Source of the DNA: Rhodoferax sp. OV413
GTDB taxonomy: Bacteria > Pseudomonadota > Gammaproteobacteria > Burkholderiales > Burkholderiaceae_C
Reading direction: 5' to 3'
Assembly (NCBI RefSeq): GCF_900104385.1
Contig: NZ_FNJA01000002.1
Coordinates: forward strand, 372,001-436,000
DNA: 64,000 nt
Made by a program: the position numbers and the translations under genes. Below, one piece after another: positions 54,457 through 64,000 of this stretch. Numbering within the stretch: position 1 is the stretch's first letter; each line of letters starts with the position of its first letter. Under the pieces are notes generated by a model, which was given only the letters and a program-made list of their open reading frames with translations, was not told where the DNA came from and made no database searches.

Positions 54457-54882
54457 ATGGCCGGAATCCACATCACTGACATCGAAGCCGCCATCAACTA
54501 CTGGCGGGCCCAGAAGCCGTCGCCTGACGGCATCACCCTGTGCGCCGAATTGCGCGCCCTGGCCGAGGTGTACGCGCTGTTGGTTTACTACCACGAAGAC
54601 GAGGCCGACGAGGCCAGCATGCCGCCCAAGGCCCGCGCCGCCTGGCTGGCCTGGTACGAAACCACGCCCGACACCCCGTGCATCGCCATCTGCTCGACCT
54701 TCCAGGGCGACGCCCTGTGCAAAGGCTGCGGCCGAACCTTCGAGGAGGTCCAGCTCTGGCCCGCCATGGGACCGGTAGAAAAGCGCGCTACCTGGCGCCG
54801 CATCACCCAGGAGGGCACCTCCTGGCGCTTCAATCGCTACGCCGAACGCGCCGCCGAAGGTCGCTTGCCTGCTATTGATTAA
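54457..54882 (+). CDS. DUF3717-DUF1289 fusion protein
   Basis: Small soluble protein of 141 residues. The N-terminal half (HITDIEAAINYWRAQKPS through YALLVYYH) is the DUF3717 outline. The C-terminal half (about 75-125) is DUF1289 with cysteines in DTPCIAICS and ALCKGCGRTFEEV, a likely metal or Fe-S site, and the RATWRRI helix. Both domains are of unknown function and are commonly fused in Burkholderiales. The ATG at 54457 is preferred over a TTG two codons earlier. Confidence 0.85.
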   Translation: MAGIHITDIEAAINYWRAQKPSPDGITLCAELRALAEVYALLVYYHEDEADEASMPPKARAAWLAWYETTPDTPCIAICSTFQGDALCKGCGRTFEEVQLWPAMGPVEKRATWRRITQEGTSWRFNRYAERAAEGRLPAID

Positions 54883-54885
54883 GTA

Positions 54886-54930
54886 GCTGTTGGCGCAGAT
54901 GAAATAAGCGCTAGCGGCCTAAAAGGTATT
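54886..54930. repeat. Intergenic hairpin repeat (copy 6)
   Basis: TAGCTGTTGGCGCAGATGAA, then GCGCTAGCGGCCT. Imperfect arms near 54894-54904 and 54908-54918 lie between converging genes. Confidence 0.6.
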
Positions 54931-54946
54931 GAAAATAGAGCGGGAG

Positions 54947-55507
54947 TTACTTCCAGCGGACGCACTCTACGTCTACGCTGCCTTTTTCGCTGCTGAGGGT
55001 CAGGGCGCCCTCTTGCACCGTGGCCTGCAGTTGCATGCTGCGCTCGGCCAGCGCCGCCAGGGCCTGCGATGCCTCGGTGGGCACGCGCCAGACCTGCAGG
55101 TTTTGCGGGCGCGACAGTTTGGATTCCATGCTGCGCCACCAGATGTCGGCCGAGGAGCTGAACGGGTACAGCAGCACCTGGTCGGCCTTGCCGCAGGCTT
55201 TGATCAGCGGTTTGTCTTCGGGCTGGCCGACCTCGACCCAGAGCTTGGTCTGGCCGGTGAAATCGCGCAGGCTCAGATCCGGGTCGTCCGGGTTGCTGAG
55301 TCCCGCGCCAAACGCCAGCACACCGTCGCCGCCGCACACGCTTTGCAGCTTGTAGGCGTTCAGCGCCAGCGCCACCAGGCGCACCATCATGCGTTCGTCG
55401 GTTTCGCTGGGATGGCGCGCCAGGGTCAGCGCGTGGTCGGCATAGTAGCCGTGGTCAATGTCTGCAATTTGCAGGTTGGCCTTAAAGATCGTGGATTTGA
55501 GGGCCAT
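54947..55507 (-). CDS. yaeQ: YaeQ-family protein
   Basis: Protein of 186 residues matching YaeQ from end to end: MALKSTIFKANLQIADIDHGYY, HPSETDERMMVRLVALALNA, LWVEVGQP and VWRVPTEASQALA, each a family hallmark. The fold is of the PD-(D/E)xK nuclease type. The cellular role is not settled; E. coli yaeQ was linked to suppression of rfaH loss. It stands alone between two family hairpins. Confidence 0.93.
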   Translation of the reverse strand: MALKSTIFKANLQIADIDHGYYADHALTLARHPSETDERMMVRLVALALNAYKLQSVCGGDGVLAFGAGLSNPDDPDLSLRDFTGQTKLWVEVGQPEDKPLIKACGKADQVLLYPFSSSADIWWRSMESKLSRPQNLQVWRVPTEASQALAALAERSMQLQATVQEGALTLSSEKGSVDVECVRWK

Positions 55508-55517
55508 GCAAATTACT

Positions 55518-55575
55518 ATTGTTTTTATAGCTGCTAGCGTAGGTACTACCTGCGCTAGAGGCCTATTTTTTAAAA
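55518..55575. repeat. Intergenic hairpin repeat (copy 7)
   Basis: ATAGCTG, then CTAGCGTAGGTA (55534-55545), one base, and its complement with one mismatch (55547-55558), then AGGCCTATTTTTT. It lies between purB and yaeQ, both leftward. Confidence 0.75.
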
Positions 55576-55576
55576 A

Positions 55577-57067
<1,491 letters not shown>

Positions 57068-57078
57068 CTATCTTGCCC

Positions 57079-57693
57079 ATGAAACTCATCGGATCTCTCA
57101 CCAGCCCCTACGTACGCAAAGTGCGCGTTGTGATGGCCGAAAAAAAGCTCGACTACCAGCTGGTGCTGGAGGACGTGTGGGCGTCGGGCACCAATATTTC
57201 CGAGTCCAACCCGCTGGGCAAAGTGCCTTGCCTGGTGATGGAAGGCGGCGAAGCCGTGTTTGATTCGCGGGTCATCGTTGAGTACCTGGACACCTTGTCG
57301 CCGGTCGGCAAGCTGATTCCGGCGCAAAGCCGTGAACGTGTGGAAGTCAAAACCTGGGAAGCGCTGGCCGATGGCCTGTGCGACGCCGGCCTGCTGGCGC
57401 GCATGGAATCCGTCTGGGTGGACCGCCCCGAGGCCCAGCGCAGCCAGGCCTGGATCGACCGCCAGATGGGCAAGATCGACGCCACCCTGAAAGCCATGTC
57501 CCGCGGCCTGGCCGAGAAGCCGTTTTGCAGTGGCATCCACCTGAGCCTGTCCGATATTGCCGTGGGCTGCGCGCTGGGCTGGCTGGAGTTTCGCTTCCCG
57601 GCCGTGGACTGGCGCAGCCGCCACCCGAACCTGGGCAAACTGCAAGACAAGCTGATGCAGCGTCAGAGCTTTATCGACACAAAGCCAGTGTAG
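57079..57693 (+). CDS. Glutathione S-transferase family protein
   Basis: Protein of 204 residues. The thioredoxin-like N-domain starts MKLIGSLTSPYVRKVRVV with the active-site Ser and the cis-Pro in GKVPCLV; EAVFDSRVIVEYL binds glutathione. A helical C-domain follows (LSLSDIAVGCALGWLEFR). It resembles the YibF-like group. The ATG at 57079 is preferred over a TTG two codons earlier. metX begins four bases after the stop. Confidence 0.92.
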   Translation: MKLIGSLTSPYVRKVRVVMAEKKLDYQLVLEDVWASGTNISESNPLGKVPCLVMEGGEAVFDSRVIVEYLDTLSPVGKLIPAQSRERVEVKTWEALADGLCDAGLLARMESVWVDRPEAQRSQAWIDRQMGKIDATLKAMSRGLAEKPFCSGIHLSLSDIAVGCALGWLEFRFPAVDWRSRHPNLGKLQDKLMQRQSFIDTKPV

Positions 57694-57696
57694 GGC

Positions 57697-58830
57697 GTGG
57701 GTAAGCCCTTGATCGCCACACCGCAAACCCAGCATTTCCCCGACCGTCTCCCACTGCAAGGCGGCGGTTCCATCCGTGCCTACGACTTGGCGTTTGAAAC
57801 CTATGGCACGCTGAATGCCGATAAGTCGAATGCGGTACTGGTTTGCCATGCGCTGAACGCCTCGCACCATGTGGCCGGCGTGTATGCCGACCAGCCCAAA
57901 TCTGCCGGCTGGTGGGACAACATGGTCGGGCCCGGCAAGCCGCTGGACACCAACCGCTTCTTCGTCATCGGCGTGAACAACCTGGGCTCGTGCTTTGGGT
58001 CCACCGGGCCTATGCACGTCCACCCTGACACAGGCCAGGTCTACGGTGCCGACTTTCCGGTGGTCACGGTGGAAGACTGGGTCAACGCCCAGGCCCGCCT
58101 GCTCGACAGCCTGGGCATACAGCAGCTCGCGGCCGTAATGGGTGGCAGCCTGGGCGGCATGCAGGCGCTGGGCTGGACGCTACAGTATCCAGAGCGCGTG
58201 CGGCATGCGGTGGTGATCGCCAGCGCGCCGAACCTGACGGCAGAGAACATCGCCTTCAACGAAGTGGCGCGCCGCGCCATCGTCACCGACCCGGACTTCC
58301 ACGGCGGCCACTTCTACCAGCATGGCGTGGTGCCGCAGCGCGGCCTGCGCATCGCCCGCATGATCGGCCATATCACCTACCTCAGCGACGACGTGATGAA
58401 CACCAAGTTTGGCCGCCAGCTGATTGGTGACAGCTACCGCTACACCACGCAGGACGCCGAGTTCCAGATCGAAAGCTATCTGCGCTACCAGGGCGACAAG
58501 TTCAGCGACTACTTCGATGCCAACACTTATCTGCTGATCACCCGCGCGCTCGACTACTTTGACCCGGCCCGGCATTTCGACGGCAAGCTGACCGCGGCCT
58601 TTGCCAAGGTGCAGGCGCAGTTTCTGCTGGTCAGCTTTACCACCGACTGGCGCTTCTCGCCGCAGCGCAGCCGCGAGATGGTCAAGGCTTTGTTGGACAA
58701 CCGGCGCACCGTCAGCTATGCCGAGATCGACGCGCCGCACGGCCACGATGCGTTTTTGCTGGACGACGCCCGCTACATGGCGACGGTACGCGCCTACTTC
58801 GACCGTATCGCCCAAGAGGTGGCAGCATGA
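57697..58830 (+). CDS. metX: Homoserine O-acyltransferase MetX
   Basis: Alpha/beta-fold acyltransferase (377 residues) that activates homoserine for methionine synthesis. GGSLGGM carries nucleophile Ser151. The acid-base pair lies in the C-terminal third (TDWRFSP for Asp and the [11 protein letters not shown] histidine). Depending on residues I cannot judge by eye, the donor may be acetyl- or succinyl-CoA. The start is GTG at 57697. The stop overlaps metW by four bases, the usual metX-metW pairing of betaproteobacteria. Confidence 0.95.
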   Translation: MGKPLIATPQTQHFPDRLPLQGGGSIRAYDLAFETYGTLNADKSNAVLVCHALNASHHVAGVYADQPKSAGWWDNMVGPGKPLDTNRFFVIGVNNLGSCFGSTGPMHVHPDTGQVYGADFPVVTVEDWVNAQARLLDSLGIQQLAAVMGGSLGGMQALGWTLQYPERVRHAVVIASAPNLTAENIAFNEVARRAIVTDPDFHGGHFYQHGVVPQRGLRIARMIGHITYLSDDVMNTKFGRQLIGDSYRYTTQDAEFQIESYLRYQGDKFSDYFDANTYLLITRALDYFDPARHFDGKLTAAFAKVQAQFLLVSFTTDWRFSPQRSREMVKALLDNRRTVSYAEIDAPHGHDAFLLDDARYMATVRAYFDRIAQEVAA

Positions 58831-59411
58831 GCGCCCAAGCCACGATGGAATCGATTGCCCGCCTGGTGCCCAAAGGCTCGCGCGTGCTGGACCTGGGCTG
58901 CGGCGACGGCGCTTTGCTCGCGCATCTGCAGGCCACGCGCGGTTGTTCGGGCTACGGCATTGAAATCGACGACGCCAAGTTGCTGAAATGCGTGCAGCGC
59001 GGCGTGAATGTGATCCAGCTGAACCTGGACGAAGGCCTGGCGATGTTCGACGACGCCTCGTTCGACGTGGTGCTGCAGATCGACACCTTGCAGCATCTGC
59101 GCAATGCCGAAACCATGCTGCGCGAAACCGCCCGCGTGGGACGCACGGGCGTGCTGGCCTTCCCCAACTTCGCGCACTGGCCGAACCGCATGAGCATTCT
59201 GCGCGGCCGCATGCCGGTGACCAAGCGCCTGCCCTACCAGTGGTACGACACGCCGAATATCCGCGTCGGCACCTTCAAGGACTTCGAGGTGCTGGCCGAG
59301 AAGAACGACCTGCGTATCCTGGATGCGTTTGGTTTGCAGGAAGGCCGCGAAGTGCGCGTCTGGCCGAACGCGCTGGCCGGCACCGCAGTCTTCAAGTTCC
59401 AGCGGAGCTGA
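58827..59411 (+). CDS. metW: Methionine biosynthesis protein MetW
   Basis: SAM-methyltransferase-fold protein of 194 residues. [12 protein letters not shown] is the nucleotide loop, and the family stretches [21 protein letters not shown] (outline) and [10 protein letters not shown] are present. It is required with MetX in several proteobacteria, apparently to make the acyltransferase active. Its end overlaps the converging WYL regulator by 20 bases. Confidence 0.95.
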   Translation: MSAQATMESIARLVPKGSRVLDLGCGDGALLAHLQATRGCSGYGIEIDDAKLLKCVQRGVNVIQLNLDEGLAMFDDASFDVVLQIDTLQHLRNAETMLRETARVGRTGVLAFPNFAHWPNRMSILRGRMPVTKRLPYQWYDTPNIRVGTFKDFEVLAEKNDLRILDAFGLQEGREVRVWPNALAGTAVFKFQRS

Positions 59412-60357
59412 TCTCTGCCAGCTGCTGCAAGCGGCTTGCCAGCAGGCTGAGGGCCTCGCGCAAGGCCGGCGGCTGGCGCACTGCGAAGTCAAACGGCAGG
59501 CGCGCCAGTTCGCGTGCAAACCAGTGCACGTCGTCGGCTTGGCTGTGCAACACCACGCCGCCGTCCACCGGGTGCAGCAGGCCTATGCTGTCGAACAGTG
59601 CGGCACGCGCCGTCTCCATATCCGTGTGCAGCAAGACCTCGATCTGGATCGCCCGTGGAATGCTGGCGACCCCCAAGGCCAGGTGGCGCACGGCATCAAA
59701 GTCGGCCGGCGGCACGAACTGGTGATCGTTCGGCTGCACCGCCTGTACCCGGTCCAGTCGGAACGAGCGCAGCCCCTGGCGCAGATGGCAATGGCCGACC
59801 ACGTACCAGCGCCGGCCCCGGTAGGCCAGGCCGTAGGGGTCGAAGTCCCGCTCGCTCACCACGTCCTGCGCCGAGCAGTAGTGCAGATGCACTTGCTGCT
59901 GCTGGTAGGCGGCCAGGCTGAGCGCGATCAGCGCCTGGTTGTCCTTGGCCGGTTCTGCAGGCCGATGCTCCAGCACCACGGTTTCGCCCAGCGCCCGCAC
60001 CCGCTGCTTCAGCGGGGCCGGCATCACCCGCTCCAGCTTGGCCTGGGCACTTTCGACGGCGGCCGTGGCAGCCGCCAGACCCAGGCCGCGCGCCGCCACC
60101 AGTCCTAGCGAGATGGCCAGGGCCTCATCGTCGGTAAACACCATGGGCGGCAGCTTGAAGCCGGGCATCAGGCTGTAGCAGCCGTAGCGGCCACGCTCGG
60201 CCAGCACCGGAATGCCCAGGTCTTCCAGCTTGCGGATGTAGCGCCGTAGCGTCCGCCCATCTACTTCCAGGCGCTGCGCCAGATCCGGGCCACTCAGGTG
60301 GCCGTGGGCTTGCAGCAGCTCCAGCACGGTCAGCACACGGGTGGTGGGGGAATACAT
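59392..60357 (-). CDS. YafY-family WYL-domain transcriptional regulator
   Basis: Regulator of 321 residues. The N-terminal winged helix (about 5-60: LSGPDLAQRLEVDGRTLRRYIRKLEDLG, outline) is followed by a WYL ligand domain (about 140-225, with YGLAYRGRRWYVVGHC in place of the strict W-Y-L) and a WCX-type C-terminus. It diverges from a LysE-type exporter gene, with a perfect inverted repeat between, so that exporter is the probable target. Confidence 0.9.
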   Translation of the reverse strand: MYSPTTRVLTVLELLQAHGHLSGPDLAQRLEVDGRTLRRYIRKLEDLGIPVLAERGRYGCYSLMPGFKLPPMVFTDDEALAISLGLVAARGLGLAAATAAVESAQAKLERVMPAPLKQRVRALGETVVLEHRPAEPAKDNQALIALSLAAYQQQQVHLHYCSAQDVVSERDFDPYGLAYRGRRWYVVGHCHLRQGLRSFRLDRVQAVQPNDHQFVPPADFDAVRHLALGVASIPRAIQIEVLLHTDMETARAALFDSIGLLHPVDGGVVLHSQADDVHWFARELARLPFDFAVRQPPALREALSLLASRLQQLAEISSAGT

Positions 60358-60376
60358 GCTCGTAAGTTTAGGCAGG

Positions 60377-60401
60377 TATCAGGGCCAATATCGCCCTGAT
60401 A
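60377..60401. promoter_or_regulatory. Operator candidate between the WYL regulator and lysE
   Basis: TATCAGGGC, seven bases, GCCCTGATA: perfect 9-bp arms, 20 bases before the regulator ATG and 43 bases before the exporter ATG. Confidence 0.7.
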
Positions 60402-60443
60402 GGGTTTTAAGCTGAGGTTTTCAATCCACAGAAGCTCTACGCG

Positions 60444-61079
60444 ATGACCCACTACACCCACCTTTGGCTCTTTTTCGTGATGGTGCTCGGCATCATTGTT
60501 TTGCCCGGTATGGACATGGCGTTCGTGCTGTCCAACGCCTTGGTCGGTGGGCGCAAGTCCGGCCTGTATGCCGTAGCTGGAATGGTGGCCGGGGGCATCT
60601 GCCATGTTGTGGCCGGGGTGCTGGGACTCGGCTTGGTGCTGCGCTGGGTGCCGGGCCTGCTGAATGCCTTGCTGCTGCTGGGCGCGGTGTACATCGCCTG
60701 GATCGGCGTGTCGGTGCTGCGCAGCCAGTCGGCGATAGGGCCGCTGCCAGCGGTCGGCACGCCGCCGCCCGGGGTCATCTTCCGCCGGGCCATGCTGACC
60801 TGTTTGATGAACCCCAAGGCCTATTTGTTCATGCTGGCGATCTTTCCGCAGTTTCTGCGCGTGGAATATGGGGCGGTGTGGGTCCAGGCTGTCGTGCTGG
60901 GGCTGATCATCGCGTTGACGCAGACCGTGGTCTACGGTTTCTGGGCTGTGGCGGCTGGGGGCTCGCGCGCCTGGCTGGCGGCCCGGCCCCAGGCCTCCAT
61001 AGCCATGGGGCGGCTGGTGGGCGGCGTGCTGGTGCTGGGGGCGGTATGGACGGCGGTGCAGGGCTGGAATGCCGTCTAA
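60444..61079 (+). CDS. LysE-family amino acid exporter
   Basis: Membrane protein of 211 residues with about six hydrophobic segments. LPGMDMAFVLSNALVGGRKSG (shortened: PGMDMAFVLSNAL) is the LysE/RhtB signature after the first helix, and LMNPKAYLFMLAIFPQF is the second. It exports amino acids or related small molecules. The substrate is unknown. It is probably controlled by the divergent WYL regulator. Confidence 0.92.
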   Translation: MTHYTHLWLFFVMVLGIIVLPGMDMAFVLSNALVGGRKSGLYAVAGMVAGGICHVVAGVLGLGLVLRWVPGLLNALLLLGAVYIAWIGVSVLRSQSAIGPLPAVGTPPPGVIFRRAMLTCLMNPKAYLFMLAIFPQFLRVEYGAVWVQAVVLGLIIALTQTVVYGFWAVAAGGSRAWLAARPQASIAMGRLVGGVLVLGAVWTAVQGWNAV

Positions 61080-61195
61080 CCGGCGCTGAAAAGCTCTAAA
61101 GTCCCCGGCGTTTTACACTCTAGGGTTGGCATGCGTGTGATGTCGCAGCCACGGCTTGCTTGATTCCGGCCCAATTTCCTCTTGAGAACGCCCTG

Positions 61196-62089
61196 ATGAC
61201 TACTGTCCATACCTCTTCCATCCACAGCCTGCCCCTGCTGGCGCGCGGCAAGGTGCGCGATAACTACGCCGTGGGCGATGACCGCATTCTGATGGTGGCC
61301 AGCGACCGCCTGAGCGCCTTCGACGTGATCCTGGGCGAGCCCATCCCCGGCAAGGGTATTTTGCTGACGCAAATGGCCTTGTTCTGGTTCGGCAAGCTGG
61401 GCCATATCTGCCCTAACCACCTGACCGGCGAAGCGCCCGAGAGCGCGGTTCTACCGGATGAAGTGCCCCAGGTGCAAGGTCGCTCCATGCTGGTCAAGCG
61501 CCTGAAGCCCATCCCGGTGGAAGCCGTGGTGCGCGGCTACCTGGCCGGCAGCGGCTGGAAGGAATACCAGGAAAGCCGTTCGGTCTGCGGCGTGCCGCTG
61601 CCCGAGGGTTTGACCAATGCCTCCAAGCTGCCTGCGCCGATCTACACCCCGGCGGCCAAGGCGGCAGTCGGCGACCACGACGAAAACATCACCTTCGAGA
61701 AAACCGTGGAAATGATCGGCGCCGACCTGGCCGGCCGCATCCGCGACATCAGCATCCAGATCTACTCCGAAGCCGCCGCCATTGCGCTGACCAAGGGCGT
61801 GATCATTGCCGACACCAAGTTCGAGTTCGGCCTGGACACCGACGGCACGCTGGTGCTGATGGACGAGGTGCTGACCCCCGACTCCTCGCGCTTCTGGCCG
61901 GTCGAAGGCTATTTGGAGGGCACGAACCCGCCCAGCTACGACAAGCAATTCGTGCGCGACTGGCTGGAGCAGGTGCAGATCGACGGCAAGCCCTGGAACA
62001 AGACCCCGCCCGCACCCCGCGTGCCGCAGGAGGTGATCGCCAAGACCGCCGCCAAGTACCAGGAAGCGCTGCAACGCCTCACGGCCTAG
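61196..62089 (+). CDS. purC: Phosphoribosylaminoimidazole-succinocarboxamide synthase
   Basis: SAICAR synthetase of purine biosynthesis, 297 residues. [43 protein letters not shown] (outline), [10 protein letters not shown] and [12 protein letters not shown] are all conserved. The ATG at 61196 starts [11 protein letters not shown]; an upstream in-frame codon at 61160 is less likely. bioA follows after three bases, an unusual partner, since purE and purK are more common here in related species. Confidence 0.97.
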   Translation: MTTVHTSSIHSLPLLARGKVRDNYAVGDDRILMVASDRLSAFDVILGEPIPGKGILLTQMALFWFGKLGHICPNHLTGEAPESAVLPDEVPQVQGRSMLVKRLKPIPVEAVVRGYLAGSGWKEYQESRSVCGVPLPEGLTNASKLPAPIYTPAAKAAVGDHDENITFEKTVEMIGADLAGRIRDISIQIYSEAAAIALTKGVIIADTKFEFGLDTDGTLVLMDEVLTPDSSRFWPVEGYLEGTNPPSYDKQFVRDWLEQVQIDGKPWNKTPPAPRVPQEVIAKTAAKYQEALQRLTA

Positions 62090-62092
62090 GCC

Positions 62093-63457
62093 ATGGCCAG
62101 CTCTCTGGTGGCGCGCAGCCTGGCGCACATCTGGCACCCCTGTACCCAGATGCAGCGCGCGGCCCAGGTGCCGCCGCTGCCCATGGTGCGCGGCCAGGGT
62201 GTCTGGCTGTTTGACGAAGACGGAAATCGCTACTTTGACGCCATCAGTTCCTGGTGGGTGAACCTGTTCGGCCATGCCGACGCGCGCATCAACGCCGCCA
62301 TCAAGGACCAGCTGGACACCTTGCCGCATGTGATGCTCGCAGGCTGCACCCATGCGCCGGCGGTGGAGCTGGCCGAGCGGCTGTCGGCCCTTACGCAAGG
62401 CGTACTCGGCCACTGCTTCTTCGCCAGTGATGGCGCGTCTGCAGTGGAAATCGCGCTGAAGATGGCTTTCCACCACTGGCGTAACCGGGGGCTGGCCGAC
62501 AAGCGCGAATTCGTCTGTCTGCGCCAGGGCTACCACGGCGAAACCCTGGGCGCGCTGGCCGTCACCGATGTGCAGATCTTCCGCGATGCCTACGACCCGC
62601 TGCTGTTGCGTTCGCACCAGGTGATGTCGCCCGACGCGCGCCAGGCCTTGTCCGGCGAATCGGCGGCCGACGTGGCGCTACGCGCCGCGGCCGAGTTGCA
62701 GTCCTTGCTCGAAGCGCGCCATGGCCAGATCGCCGCCCTCATTCTCGAGCCACTGGTGCAGGGCGCCGCCGGTATGGCCATGTACGACCCCGTCTATCTG
62801 CGTGCCGTGCGGGCACTGTGCGACCAGTACCAGGTGCTGCTGATCGCCGACGAGATCGCCGTCGGCTGCGGCCGTAGCGGCACCTTCTTTGCGGTGGAGC
62901 AGGCTGGCATCTGGCCCGATCTTCTGTGCCTGTCCAAAGGCATCAGCGGCGGCTACCTGCCGCTGTCCCTGGTGCTGTCGCGCGACAGCGTCTATGAGGC
63001 TTTTCTGGACGACGACGTGGCGCGCGGCTTTTTGCATTCGCATTCCTACACCGGCAACGCGCTGGCCTGCCGCGCCGCGCTGGCGGTGCTGGACCGGTTT
63101 GCCGAAGACGATGTGCTGAACCACAACCGCCAGCAAGCGACCATCCTCAGTGCCGGGTTGGTGCCCTTGCAGGCCGACCCGCGCGTCGAGAATTTCCGCC
63201 ACATCGGCATGATCTGGGCATTCGACGTGAAAGAGCCGCTGGCTGGTGCGCGCTTTGCCGAGCGCTTTCACCTGGCCGGCCGGGCCCGCGAGCTGCTGAT
63301 TCGCCCGATCGGCCGCACTGTGTATCTGCTGCCGCCGTATTTGCTGGACGCAGAGCTGTCGCCTTGGCTGGCCCAGCAGGTGATGGCCACGCTGGACGAC
63401 GTACTGAACCAAACCCCCACCGATGCTGATCGAGCACCTGAACCGCCAACTGCGTGA
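62093..63457 (+). CDS. bioA: Adenosylmethionine-8-amino-7-oxononanoate aminotransferase
   Basis: PLP enzyme of biotin synthesis, 454 residues. HIWHPCTQM near the N-terminus and [10 protein letters not shown] are BioA-specific substrate residues. [12 protein letters not shown] precedes the PLP lysine Lys282 ([13 protein letters not shown]). [12 protein letters not shown] follows. The last 35 bases overlap bioF, so the two are co-translated. Confidence 0.96.
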   Translation: MASSLVARSLAHIWHPCTQMQRAAQVPPLPMVRGQGVWLFDEDGNRYFDAISSWWVNLFGHADARINAAIKDQLDTLPHVMLAGCTHAPAVELAERLSALTQGVLGHCFFASDGASAVEIALKMAFHHWRNRGLADKREFVCLRQGYHGETLGALAVTDVQIFRDAYDPLLLRSHQVMSPDARQALSGESAADVALRAAAELQSLLEARHGQIAALILEPLVQGAAGMAMYDPVYLRAVRALCDQYQVLLIADEIAVGCGRSGTFFAVEQAGIWPDLLCLSKGISGGYLPLSLVLSRDSVYEAFLDDDVARGFLHSHSYTGNALACRAALAVLDRFAEDDVLNHNRQQATILSAGLVPLQADPRVENFRHIGMIWAFDVKEPLAGARFAERFHLAGRARELLIRPIGRTVYLLPPYLLDAELSPWLAQQVMATLDDVLNQTPTDADRAPEPPTA

Positions 63458-64000
63458 GCGTGCCGAGCAGGCGCTGACCCGCAGCCGCCGCACGGCCGAG
63501 TCGCCGTGTGCGCCCCAGCAGCGCGTGGCGCGCGATGGCCAGCCGGCGCGCGAGATGCTGGCCTTCTGCAGCAACGACTACCTGGGCCTGGCCAACCACC
63601 CGGCCTTGATCGCTGCGCTGGCCGAGGGCGCACAGCGCTTCGGTGCGGGCAGCGGCGCCTCGCATCTGGTCAGCGGCCACTCCAGCGCGCACGCCAGGCT
63701 GGAAGCCGAACTGGCGGCCTGGATGGCGCCGAATATTCCTAACGCCCGGGCTTTGTACTTCTGCACCGGCTATATGGCAAACATGGCTCTGGCGCCCGCA
63801 CTTGCTGCGCAGGGTGCTACGATTTTTGCAGATAAGCTGAACCACGCCTCATTGGTCGACGGTGCGCTGTTGTCCAAGGCTACGCTGCAGCGATACGCCC
63901 ACCGCAACCTGGTGGTGTTGGAGCGCCAGCTCAGCGCCTGCGACAGTGCGATCAAGCTGATCGTCACCGACGCTGTGTTCAGCATGGACGGCGACCTGGC
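63423..64000 (+). CDS. bioF: 8-amino-7-oxononanoate synthase (partial, 3' end beyond window)
   Basis: PLP enzyme that condenses pimeloyl-ACP (or -CoA) with alanine. The open frame runs from ATG 63423 to the window end (192 codons). It shows [29 protein letters not shown], the [13 protein letters not shown] stretch, [15 protein letters not shown] and the [12 protein letters not shown] region. The PLP lysine lies beyond the edge. It overlaps bioA by 35 bases. Confidence 0.95.
   Translation, partial: MLIEHLNRQLRERAEQALTRSRRTAESPCAPQQRVARDGQPAREMLAFCSNDYLGLANHPALIAALAEGAQRFGAGSGASHLVSGHSSAHARLEAELAAWMAPNIPNARALYFCTGYMANMALAPALAAQGATIFADKLNHASLVDGALLSKATLQRYAHRNLVVLERQLSACDSAIKLIVTDAVFSMDGDL

Overview
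The window looks like chromosomal DNA of a GC-rich betaproteobacterium of the order Burkholderiales, most probably family Comamonadaceae (a Rhodoferax, Polaromonas or Acidovorax relative). Three things point there: the gene order dprA / LysM protein / def-fmt; the pilin, ligase and TfpX pilus genes; and a family of short intergenic hairpins with the core TAGCTGCTAGCGCA that I associate with this family. The genus is inference. I see no rRNA, tRNA, CRISPR array, prophage or intact insertion sequence.

Layout. 1-5.1 kb: dprA (cut by the left edge) and a LysM protein run leftward; def, fmt and the azlCD amino-acid exporter run rightward. 5.1-16.2 kb: glycolysis/Calvin-type genes (pgk, pyk, fba) with a hemerythrin, an OmpW porin and a fatty-acid desaturase between them. 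A lipid A modification locus (eptA, PAP2 phosphatase) diverges from a PmrAB-like two-component system across a good PmrA-box. 16.3-20 kb: yidB, an M20 peptidase, and a TetR regulator with an alpha/beta hydrolase that share one operator sequence. 20.1-26.4 kb: a sugar operon (FucU mutarotase, GntR regulator, DapA-family lyase, ABC transporter). 26.4-28.6 kb: a MocR regulator diverging from a flavin-binding protein. 28.6-32.5 kb: a redox/stress cassette (epimerase, NTF2-like, old yellow enzyme, TVP38, TetR) lying between two similar repeats. 32.5-35.2 kb: an EF-G paralogue with an unusual leader containing tiny ORFs, terminator hairpins and a 270-bp MITE-like element. 35.3-41.4 kb: orphan response regulator, MarR, recA-recX, argC, sucCD. 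41.6-54.1 kb: two TerC proteins flank a PP2C phosphatase, FHA protein, cyclic-nucleotide phosphodiesterase, type IV pilin, two pilin-ligase-type proteins, a cyclase-PilZ protein, moaC, a TfpX pilus accessory protein and an M48 protease. 54.1-64 kb: a yybP-ykoY (Mn2+) riboswitch on the second TerC gene, then yaeQ, purB, a GST, metXW, a WYL regulator with a LysE exporter, purC, bioA and bioF (cut by the right edge).

How the parts fit. Several units carry regulator and target together with visible operators: PmrAB with eptA/PAP2, TetR with the hydrolase, GntR with the sugar operon, TetR with the OYE/TVP38 operon, and the WYL regulator with LysE. The pilus region combines pilin production (sigma-54 promoter), probable O-glycosylation, phospho-signalling and synthesis plus breakdown of a cyclic nucleotide. 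The most unusual things are the EF-G leader, the perfect 28-bp hairpin in the terC leader, and a repeat family that has entered reading frames and supplies signal-peptide, membrane and linker residues to unrelated proteins.
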